DNA of 13,348 nt, from the NCBI GenBank assembly GCA_019314425.1, contig JAFCZI010000025.1, forward strand, positions 1-13,348, read 5' to 3'. This DNA is from Deltaproteobacteria bacterium (lineage in GTDB: Bacteria; Desulfobacterota; DSM-4660; Desulfatiglandales; Desulfatiglandaceae). The translations under genes were made by a program, and so were the position numbers. Each line of letters opens with the position of its first letter. Position 1 is the stretch's first letter. Below the pieces are notes generated by a model. It was not told where the DNA came from and did no database searches. It was given only the letters and a program-made list of their open reading frames with translations. This document shows, one piece after another, positions 7,604 to 13,348 of this stretch.

Positions 7604-7631
7604 TCTATATAAGGACCCGGGGTCTTGTCAA
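7604..7631 (-). promoter_or_regulatory. Sigma70-type promoter of the hdr operon with palindrome in the spacer
   Basis: On the minus strand TTGACA (7631-7626) and TATAGA (7609-7604) are separated by 16 bp, close to the sigma70 consensus. They lie about 100 bp upstream of the membrane fusion start. The spacer contains the perfect interrupted palindrome GACCC-C-GGGTC (7614-7624), a plausible operator between the -35 and -10 boxes. The binding protein is unknown. Confidence 0.55.
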
Positions 7632-7833
7632 GAGAAAAGTTTCACAAAACCCCAATAGACTGACGCTCCGGCGCCATTTTAACCCGTGCCAGCCCGGTCA
7701 TGAAAAGGCACAAACCGGAGATTTAATTTGTAATTGTACCCCTAAATGGAAACAATTGCCAAGCGCAAACATGGGAGTTGAAAAAAAGATCGTCAATTGG
7801 TAGAAAGGTCCGATCATCAACAGCGAACCTAAC
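7632..7833. other. Rest of the divergent intergenic region
   Basis: Together with the promoter above, this 349-bp gap (7499-7847) separates the hdr operon from the YcaO gene. Several AT-rich stretches occur at 7720-7800, where the YcaO promoter should lie, but no convincing -35/-10 pair, riboswitch, tRNA or small RNA is recognisable. A + strand frame at 7567-7803 has no ribosome binding site and no protein-like features. Confidence 0.4.
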
Positions 7834-7839
7834 AAGGAG
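7834..7839 (+). promoter_or_regulatory. Ribosome binding site fixing a TTG start
   Basis: AAGGAG at 7834-7839 lies 8 nt before the TTG at 7848-7850. It is a near-perfect site with normal spacing and supports TTG as the start of the YcaO gene; no ATG or GTG nearby has a comparable site. Confidence 0.75.
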
Positions 7840-7847
7840 TTTTTAAT

Positions 7848-9665
7848 TTGGGCTGCAACATTAAACTAAAAGATGCATTCAAGGGTTACACCTTTGATCA
7901 GGATAAGATTTTTTCACCGGAAGAGACGGTGGCGCGTTTTAAGAACAGGCTTAAAGAAGTGAATCTGGATATCCTGGAAGAAACCGTTCGAATCGACAAC
8001 GGTAGACTGAATATCCCCATTTATTTCAGTGTCTGCGGGCGTGATGCGTTGGACATTATCGGAACCAAAAAGCAGATGGGAAAAGGCGGGACTCCCAGCC
8101 AGTCCGAGGCCAGCGCGGTGATGGAGCTGGCGGAGCGGTTCAGTTTTTTCAGTTTCTGGAAAAACCCCGAAAATTTCCGGGTGGACACCTACGGAAATGT
8201 GAAAAAGCAGGCGCTCCCCTTTGAGGCCATCGCCAAATCCGTACACGATGATTCCAATGAGCTGGACAGGGCCCGGGAAATATTTGAAGATCTGCCCCTC
8301 AAATGGACCCTTGCTTGCAACATGACCAAGGATCGGGAAATGCTGATCCCTTTTGACTGGTTTTTTGCCATCAACGAGTTCAACGGGCCGTCAGCCGGAA
8401 ACTGCGTCGAGGAGGCCATGAGCCAGGGGATTTGTGAACTGGTGGAACGGCATGTGTCCTCCATTATCAGCCGGGAGAAAAAGAACGTACCGGCCATTGA
8501 TCTGAATACGGTCACGGATACCCTTACGTGCGAGCTGATAGCGAAATATAAAAAGGCGGGGATTGAACTCTTTGCATCGGACTTTTCCCTGAATACAGGC
8601 ATTCCCTCGGTGGGTGCTCTTGCCTACGATCCGGCCACATTTCCTGAAAAAAGCGAAATGGTCTGGACCGCCGGCACCACGCCCGATCCCCAGAAATCAC
8701 TGAGCCGTGCGCTTACCGAGGTGGCCCAACTGGCCGGTGATTTTAATTCCGGTTCCAACTATGTGGCCAGTGGCCTTCCCAAATTCCAGGATCTCGCGGA
8801 CGCCGATTTCATTTTGAAGCCGGACCGCACGGTTCCCATCTCAAGCTTGCCTTCTTTAGGCAACGACAACATCAAGGTGGAGGTGGAAAACTGCATTGCG
8901 GCCCTCGGCGTCATGGATATGGAACTGTTTTCCGTGGATGTGATGCACCCCCATCTTCAAATTCCGGCCTTTTATTCCATTATTCCCGGCGCCCATTTTC
9001 GGGAACGGGCTGTGGGAACCAGTGTGGGTATGTTTTGCGCCAAACTGATTGCTGCATCGGACAACACCCAATGGAGCATAACCCAATTGAACAGAATGGA
9101 TCGATTGCTGCCCGACAAGTACTATATTAAATTTTTCCTGGGGCTGGCCTGTATTTCGCTCAATGACCCCCGAAAGGCCATCGAATTTCTGGAAGAGGCC
9201 CTGAAACTGGGACCCAAACGGGAGGATGTGCCCAGCATTTATTCCTACATGGGGATTTGCCTGAGGGATATGGCGCAATATCGAAAAGCCATTATCGTGC
9301 TTGAAAAGGGGGCTGAGATCGATCCTGAACGAACGGATATCCACAATCTCATGGGATTTTGCTATTTCAAACTGAAAGAACACACGAAAGCGATTGAAGC
9401 GTTTCACAAAGTGCTGGAACTGAACCCCGCATCCGCTATCGATTATGCCAATATTGCGTCCAATTACAGGGATATGGGCAACCGAGACATGGCCGTCCGG
9501 TTTTACAAATTCGCGCTGGAACTGGATGAAAACATTGATTTTGCCAGGGATAATTTAAAGAGTTTGGAAGGGGAAACATCGAAGAACAAAGAAAGTAAAA
9601 CAGAAAAAAGCGCCAGCGCATTGATCGCAAAATCCGGGGAAATGAACAGCCGTTTGAGTCACTAG
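7848..9665 (+). CDS. YcaO-domain protein with C-terminal TPR repeats
   Basis: YcaO proteins use ATP to activate peptide-backbone amides, giving azolines, thioamides or amidines; E. coli YcaO is linked to RimO-dependent methylthiolation of ribosomal protein S12. The first 420 or so residues of this 605-residue protein show the YcaO nucleotide-binding segments S-E-A-S-A-V-M-E-L-A-E-R (about 83-94), S-A-G-N-C-V-E-E-A-M-S-Q-G-I-C-E-L-V-E-R (about 181-200) and S-L-S-R-A-L-T-E-V-A-Q-L. It ends without the C-terminal P-x-P-x-P of azoline-forming cyclodehydratases, which argues against that class. Residues about 424-575 form roughly four TPR repeats, then a Lys/Ser-rich tail. The start is TTG at 7848. 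No precursor peptide, TfuA, dehydrogenase or RimO gene is adjacent. It is divergent from the hdr operon across a shared intergenic region. Substrate unknown: candidates are a housekeeping target such as S12 or a specific enzyme backbone recognised through the TPRs. Confidence 0.9.
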   Translation: MGCNIKLKDAFKGYTFDQDKIFSPEETVARFKNRLKEVNLDILEETVRIDNGRLNIPIYFSVCGRDALDIIGTKKQMGKGGTPSQSEASAVMELAERFSFFSFWKNPENFRVDTYGNVKKQALPFEAIAKSVHDDSNELDRAREIFEDLPLKWTLACNMTKDREMLIPFDWFFAINEFNGPSAGNCVEEAMSQGICELVERHVSSIISREKKNVPAIDLNTVTDTLTCELIAKYKKAGIELFASDFSLNTGIPSVGALAYDPATFPEKSEMVWTAGTTPDPQKSLSRALTEVAQLAGDFNSGSNYVASGLPKFQDLADADFILKPDRTVPISSLPSLGNDNIKVEVENCIAALGVMDMELFSVDVMHPHLQIPAFYSIIPGAHFRERAVGTSVGMFCAKLIAASDNTQWSITQLNRMDRLLPDKYYIKFFLGLACISLNDPRKAIEFLEEALKLGPKREDVPSIYSYMGICLRDMAQYRKAIIVLEKGAEIDPERTDIHNLMGFCYFKLKEHTKAIEAFHKVLELNPASAIDYANIASNYRDMGNRDMAVRFYKFALELDENIDFARDNLKSLEGETSKNKESKTEKSASALIAKSGEMNSRLSH

Positions 9666-9753
9666 TTTTTTGTTGTTCCGGAGCGGCAGCATCAGACGTT
9701 CTTTACCACCCTTGCTGGAATGCTGGAAGACGAAAAGAAGAAATAGTTGTTTA

Positions 9754-9830
9754 CAGGGTGCCGGGGACAGTTGTCAGGGTTCAGGATGGAATCGAAACTG
9801 ATATTTCTGCCCCCTGAAAACTGCACCCTG
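9754..9830. repeat. Imperfect inverted repeat between the YcaO gene and glnS
   Basis: CAGGGTGC (9754-9761) and CAGTTGTCAGGG (9768-9779) face CCCTGAAAACTG (9812-9823) and CACCCTG (9824-9830). The inner arms match at 11 of 12 positions and the outer arms at 7 of 7, with a 6-bp insertion in the left arm and a 32-nt loop. A second GCACCCT copy follows at 9830-9836. It may act as a transcript-end hairpin or be a member of a dispersed repeat family. There is no T-run, so intrinsic termination is not demonstrated. Confidence 0.6.
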
Positions 9831-9858
9831 CACCCTCAAGAAAAAGTGGAGTTTTTAC

Positions 9859-11571
9859 ATGAACGAGATCACCCCCACCCATCATAAAGATTTTATTCGC
9901 CAGATTGTTGCTGAAGACGTGGCTGCAAACAAAAACCAGGGCCGAGTGGTCACCCGTTTTCCGCCCGAACCCAATGGTTACCTTCACATCGGCCATGCCA
10001 AATCCATATGCCTGAATTTCGGCATTGCCCATGAAAATGAAGGGGGCGTATGCCATCTGCGGTTTGATGATACCAACCCCAGCAAAGAGGAGGTGGTGTA
10101 TGTGGAATCCATCCAGCGCGACGTCAGGTGGCTGGGGTTCGACTGGGGCGAACACCTGCATTACGCCTCCGATTACTTTGAAAAGCTGTATCAATACGCG
10201 GTTCAGTTAATCAAAGACGGCAATGCTTATGTGTGCAGCGTCCCCCCCGACAAAATCAGGGAATATCGCGGAACCCTCACAGAACCCGGGAAAGACAGCC
10301 CCTACAGAACCCGGGACGTGGCAGAAAACCTGGATCTTTTTGAACGGATGAAAGCAGGCGAATTCGAAGACGGCGCCCATGTGCTTCGCGCCAAAATTGA
10401 CATGGCGTCTCCCAATATGAACATGCGGGATCCGGTGATCTATCGTATTTTAAAAAAATCCCACCATCACACGGGGGATAAATGGTGCATCTATCCCATG
10501 TACGATTTTGCCCATTGCCTTTCCGATTCTCTGGAAGGGATCACCCATTCTCTCTGCACCCTTGAATTTGAAGACCATCGCCCCCTGTACGACTGGTTAC
10601 TGGATCAGCTGCCGGTGGATTGCCATCCGCAACAGATCGAATTTGCGCGCCTCAATATCAGCAATACCATTCTGAGCAAACGAAAACTGCTGCAACTGGT
10701 GAAAGACGGGTCTGTGGATGGGTGGGACGATCCCCGAATGCCCACCATTTCAGGGCTTCGCCGGAGAGGTTATACGCCTGAATCCATACGAGATTTCTGT
10801 GACCGTATCGGGTTGGCCAAGAGGGACAGTGAGGTGGACATTGCCCTGCTGGAACATTGCCTGCGGGAGGATTTGAATGAGCGGGCGCCGCGCGTCATGG
10901 GGGTGTTGCATCCGCTGAAAGTGATCATCGATAATTATCCTGAAAACCAGACCGAAGACCTTGAGTTTCAAAACCATCCGGGAGATGCCGCCATGGGGTC
11001 CCGCATGGTCCCCTTTTCCCGCGTGCTATACATTGAACGGGGCGACTTTCGGGAAGAAGCGCCAAAGAAATTCTTCCGCCTGGCGCCCGGACGTGAAGTT
11101 CGGCTGCGGTATGCCTACTACATCACCTGTGTGGGGATGGAAAAAGACGAGAAAACGGGTGAAATCACGGTGCTCCACTGCACCTACGATCCGGAAACCA
11201 AGGGCGGAGATTCTCCGGACGGGCGCAAGGTCAAGGGCACCATTCACTGGGTTTCGGCTGCTCATGCTCTTGAGGCTCAGGTGCGCCTTTACGATCACCT
11301 TATGTTGGCACCCGATGACGATCAAAAGGAGCCAGCCGACTTCACCGACCTGCTGAACAAGGATTCCTTGGAAGTCTTAACCGCATGTCGTGTGGAACCC
11401 GGCCTGAAAGACGCGGCCCCCGGCAGCCGGGTCCAGTTCGAGCGGTTGGGCTATTTCTGCGTGGATCCGGTGGATTCTTCTCCGGGAAAGCCGGTCTTCA
11501 ACAGAACCGTTTCACTGCGGGACACCTGGGCCAAAATCGAAAAGGCTCAGAAATCGAAAAAAGCCAAGTAG
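9859..11571 (+). CDS. glnS: Glutaminyl-tRNA synthetase
   Basis: Cytoplasmic class I aminoacyl-tRNA synthetase (EC 6.1.1.18) that joins glutamine to tRNA-Gln using ATP. The 570-residue product is full length compared with about 554 for E. coli GlnS. The [14 protein letters not shown] signature includes the HIGH motif at 43-46. The KMSKS-type loop is L-S-K-R-K at 272-276, followed by [17 protein letters not shown], typical of GlnRS rather than the non-discriminating GluRS. The C-terminal third is the beta-barrel anticodon-binding region, ending in a Lys-rich tail. ATG 9859 is preceded by GGAG with 7-nt spacing. It is probably transcribed alone: an inverted repeat separates it from the YcaO gene and a double hairpin follows the stop. 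The function is secure. Confidence 0.97.
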   Translation: MNEITPTHHKDFIRQIVAEDVAANKNQGRVVTRFPPEPNGYLHIGHAKSICLNFGIAHENEGGVCHLRFDDTNPSKEEVVYVESIQRDVRWLGFDWGEHLHYASDYFEKLYQYAVQLIKDGNAYVCSVPPDKIREYRGTLTEPGKDSPYRTRDVAENLDLFERMKAGEFEDGAHVLRAKIDMASPNMNMRDPVIYRILKKSHHHTGDKWCIYPMYDFAHCLSDSLEGITHSLCTLEFEDHRPLYDWLLDQLPVDCHPQQIEFARLNISNTILSKRKLLQLVKDGSVDGWDDPRMPTISGLRRRGYTPESIRDFCDRIGLAKRDSEVDIALLEHCLREDLNERAPRVMGVLHPLKVIIDNYPENQTEDLEFQNHPGDAAMGSRMVPFSRVLYIERGDFREEAPKKFFRLAPGREVRLRYAYYITCVGMEKDEKTGEITVLHCTYDPETKGGDSPDGRKVKGTIHWVSAAHALEAQVRLYDHLMLAPDDDQKEPADFTDLLNKDSLEVLTACRVEPGLKDAAPGSRVQFERLGYFCVDPVDSSPGKPVFNRTVSLRDTWAKIEKAQKSKKAK

Positions 11572-11580
11572 GGTTTCCTC

Positions 11581-11626
11581 GTTCCCATGCTCTGCGTGGG
11601 AACGCACTTTCGGACGCTCTGCGTCC
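11581..11626. repeat. Double hairpin with identical TCT loops after glnS
   Basis: The first hairpin pairs GTTCCCATGC (11581-11590) with GCGTGGGAAC (11594-11603) over a TCT loop, ten pairs including one G-T. The second pairs GGACGC (11612-11617) with GCGTCC (11621-11626), again over TCT. They sit between convergent glnS and hipA, where they may stop both transcripts. The layout resembles dispersed REP-like palindromic repeats; the family can only be confirmed genome-wide. Confidence 0.75.
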
Positions 11627-11661
11627 TCTTTGGGTCTTGATTATCGTCTCTCGGCCATTTG

Positions 11662-12489
11662 CTATTGCTCAACCGAATATGGGTTCAGAAACTGCCGCCT
11701 CCAAAAAAGTTTCTTATCCACTTCATTCAGCTTAGCTTCTTCACAAACGACGTCCCAATTCTGTTCGATTGCGGCAGTCAGGCTACCGAATGTTTCGCGT
11801 GCTTCTTTCTCAGAAAGAAGGAAGTTGTGCGCGGTCTCAAGGCACGTTTTGAGTTGGCTCAGATTGTTGTCGCCAGATATGAGCATGGCCTGTGAAGCCT
11901 CATTGCCTGTGCGGCCTTGCGGACAAATGTCATAAGCAGGCGTCAGGGTCAGCACTTTCCCGTCCCAAAACGCCGCATGGTTCCGCGCATGATCGTCGGT
12001 ATTGCCGCACAAAATATTGAAGACGAGCCGAGAGAACAGCTCTTTCAGTGTATGCTTAGGATCGGTAAAACGGTGGCGGATAATTTCGGATAACGTTTCA
12101 TAGCTGGCGTACCGCGCCATCATATCATCCAGGCAAAACAGAGTTAGAGCTGAGACCATAGCCTTTCGTGCCCACTTGTCACCTTTTGGCACGCGGTCAA
12201 AACGCTCGATCAAGAGAACGTCTTTGTTAGCCGCTTTGGCAAGCTTTACTGGTGCAACATTCAATCCAGCCAATTCAGCCAACCGCATGGCGATGAATTC
12301 AGTTTTAACGACGCTGTACAGATCGGTGCTGGATGAAAACTTGGCCACGTATTTCTTGCCTTGGTCTTGAATTAAGGCTTTAGGACGAGCGCCGCCAATA
12401 GAGCTGCCATGGAACAACGCCTGATCCAACTCCGGTGTTAGAAGCACGCCTTTTTCGACCCGTTCTGCAGATTCAATCAATTCTTCCAT
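11662..12489 (-). pseudogene. hipA: HipA kinase core, 3' part of frameshifted hipA
   Basis: HipA toxins are serine/threonine kinases; E. coli HipA phosphorylates glutamyl-tRNA synthetase and causes growth arrest. This 275-residue frame holds the kinase body: Gly-rich G-S-S-I-G-G-A-R-P-K, the lysine strand Y-V-A-K-F, the catalytic loop N-T-D-D-H-A-R-N-H, and L-T-P-A-Y-D-I in place of the DFG segment. All active-site residues appear present. Its frame remains open and homologous upstream of the first ATG, through R-I-G-A-L-D-F-Q-H-S-P-T-K-Y (to about 12558), so the split is a frameshift and not an evolved boundary. No ribosome binding site precedes ATG 12489. Repair of the frame would give about 419 residues, the normal HipA length. 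A separate kinase peptide, comparable to HipT of HipBST systems, is conceivable but unsupported by translation signals. Confidence 0.85.
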
Positions 12490-12541
12490 GTTAACATTAT
12501 TTGCGGTACGCGGCGTGTATTTTGTAGGGGAATGCTGAAAA

Positions 12542-12916
12542 TCAAGCGCACCGATCCGAACCAGACTCCAGCAGGTAGGTCAGTTCATCCAGCTCAGCTG
12601 TGTCAGTGCCGGTGCCTTTAAGCCCTAACTTTTTGTTGATAATCACACGCCGGCCCCACGCATCAGGCGCGGCATCCCTGATACAGCCGGGTATGGTCAA
12701 GCCCTCGGGCAAGGGAAGCACTCCAACCTTTAGCGGTAATTCGGGTTCGTAAATTGCAATCGCAGGTTTGCTGTCACCGATACGATTCAGGTAGCTTTTA
12801 CCATAGTTGAACAGGACATTACCGTTATCAGCTTCAAGCCGTCCGGCCACGACAGGCTCGGTTTCGCCTGGCAGCCATATCCAGACAAAGGCTTCTTTCT
12901 CTGTTTTAGAAGTCAT
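12542..12916 (-). pseudogene. hipA: HipA N-terminal subdomain, 5' part of frameshifted hipA
   Basis: This 124-residue frame carries the HipA N-terminal subdomain: W-I-W-L-P-G-E-T-E-P-V-V-A-G near the start, Y-L-N-R-I-G, and P-G-C-I-R-D-A-A-P-D-A-W-G-R-R-V-I, which is typical of the family. It ends L-L-E-S-G-S-D and then runs into R-C-A-stop at 12542. The expected continuation R-I-G-A-L-D-F lies in the next frame. The bases read TCGGATCGGTGCG, whereas two CGGAT copies in tandem would restore the frame, so loss of one 5-bp copy is the simplest explanation. It overlaps the end of hipB by 11 bp, the usual translational coupling of antitoxin and toxin. Split at this point it resembles HipS of HipBST systems, but the evidence favours a recent mutation or a sequencing error. 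Confidence 0.85.
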
Positions 12917-13244
12917 CGCGCACCGCTTTAAATTTCTTGCGAACAGATTTTGGCAGGAGCGCCAGCTTTTCCTTGGTTTGACGCAGGTATTTCGTCAGCG
13001 CGCTTTCATCGGCATCAAACAGCTTGACGCCAACAATGGTTGCTACTTCGAACACGGCTCCGATTTCACATTTGAGATTGCCTTTTTCAATGCGTTGCAG
13101 CAGTCCTCTGGAAATACCAGCGCGATCAGCCAACTCCTGAGCAGTGAGCTTGCGCTCATTACGCGCTTCTCGGATCAATGCACCGAGCAAGGCAGCCGCA
13201 TCGCGGCTATAGCGAGAGTAGGTGCGTGTGATGGGCTTTGGCAT
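12906..13244 (-). CDS. hipB: HipB-like Xre-family antitoxin
   Basis: Predicted 112-residue DNA-binding antitoxin that would bind HipA and repress its own operon. The Xre helix-turn-helix spans roughly residues 24-75: L-I-R-E-A-R-N-E-R-K-L-T-A-Q-E-L-A-D-R-A-G, then the recognition helix region I-S-R-G-L-L-Q-R-I-E-K-G. A basic tail L-L-P-K-S-V-R-K-K-F-K-A-V follows. I chose ATG 13242-13244 because AAGGA lies 6 nt upstream and the protein then begins M-P-K-P-I-T-R-T-Y-S-R-Y, as I recall for this family; an upstream frame start would add ten residues without a ribosome binding site. The gene overlaps hipA by 11 bp. With hipA broken, this antitoxin may persist as a lone repressor. Confidence 0.88.
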   Translation of the reverse strand: MPKPITRTYSRYSRDAAALLGALIREARNERKLTAQELADRAGISRGLLQRIEKGNLKCEIGAVFEVATIVGVKLFDADESALTKYLRQTKEKLALLPKSVRKKFKAVRDDF

Positions 13245-13270
13245 TATTTTTCCTTTGATTCTCATGTAGA

Positions 13271-13333
13271 CCATATAATGGCTTAATGATCTTTCTGTGA
13301 ACCAGAGATAATAGATTTCTTTTGGTTTGTCAA
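13271..13333 (-). promoter_or_regulatory. hipBA promoter and possible operator
   Basis: On the minus strand a perfect -35 TTGACA (13333-13328) is followed after 17 bp by TATCTC (13310-13305); the better box TATTAT is only 14 bp away, so the -10 is uncertain. Downstream, CCAT-ATA-ATGG (13271-13281) is a short palindrome. The related CAAGATAATGG (13331-13341) overlaps the -35. Such a pair of similar sites fits autorepression by HipB; this is inference. Confidence 0.45.
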
Positions 13334-13348
13334 GATAATGGATTGGGG

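Noticed and set aside
7567..7803. Possible small precursor peptide gene before the YcaO gene
   Set aside because: A TTG start without a ribosome binding site, a basic irregular product, and overlap with the hdr promoter make a RiPP precursor unlikely.
9663..9746. Pyrrolysine read-through of the TAG ending the YcaO gene
   Set aside because: The protein is complete at this stop after its TPRs and Lys/Ser-rich tail, and the short extension has no relation to it.
1..13348. CRISPR arrays, tRNA or rRNA genes, complete insertion sequences, replication origin
   Set aside because: I saw no regularly spaced repeats, cloverleaf or rRNA-like stretches, transposase genes with terminal repeats, or origin-like clusters.

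Overview
The window looks like chromosomal DNA of an anaerobic, sulfate-reducer-type member of the Desulfobacterota. The grounds are an Hdr/Qmo-type flavin and iron-sulfur gene set, a selenocysteine codon in hdrA, a membrane cytochrome carrying a c-type haem motif, and moderate GC content. No genus can be named from the sequence alone.

Layout. Positions 1-423 (minus) hold the AT-rich, 5'-truncated end of a gene that runs off the left edge. Positions 424-879 hold no convincing gene, only a strong stem-loop terminator at about 632-667. From 7498 down to 880 a minus-strand cluster reads: a membrane cytochrome b / haem c / HdrC-type iron-sulfur fusion (5750-7498), hdrB (4815-5693), a full-length hdrA (1791-4811), a GNAT acetyltransferase (1211-1732) and a frameshifted higA-type antitoxin (880-1201). 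A near-consensus promoter lies at 7604-7631. Divergent from this cluster is a YcaO protein with C-terminal TPR repeats (7848-9665). It is followed by an inverted repeat, glnS (9859-11571) and a double hairpin. A minus-strand hipB-hipA toxin-antitoxin locus (13244 to 11662) closes the window; its hipA is split by a frameshift.

The main result concerns hdrA. Read conventionally it starts at 4529 and lacks its FAD-binding N-terminus. The true frame starts at 4811, directly behind hdrB, and passes through one in-frame UGA at 4632-4634. The surrounding residues (N-D-C-A-M-UGA-I-I-S-P-K) are the conserved HdrA cysteine motif, so the UGA replaces a cysteine. A 6-bp stem with a GAGGUC loop follows 15 nt downstream, as expected for a bacterial SECIS element. 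The protein is therefore a 1006-residue selenoprotein made of two tandem HdrA modules.

Working together (inference): the membrane fusion could exchange electrons with the quinone pool or periplasmic cytochromes through its haems and pass them over its cytoplasmic iron-sulfur clusters to HdrB (thiol/disulfide chemistry) and HdrA (flavin, possible bifurcation). The divergent YcaO may belong to the same physiology, but nothing in the sequence proves it. Both ends of the window carry worn accessory material: broken toxin-antitoxin genes, short repeats and a composition break near position 420.
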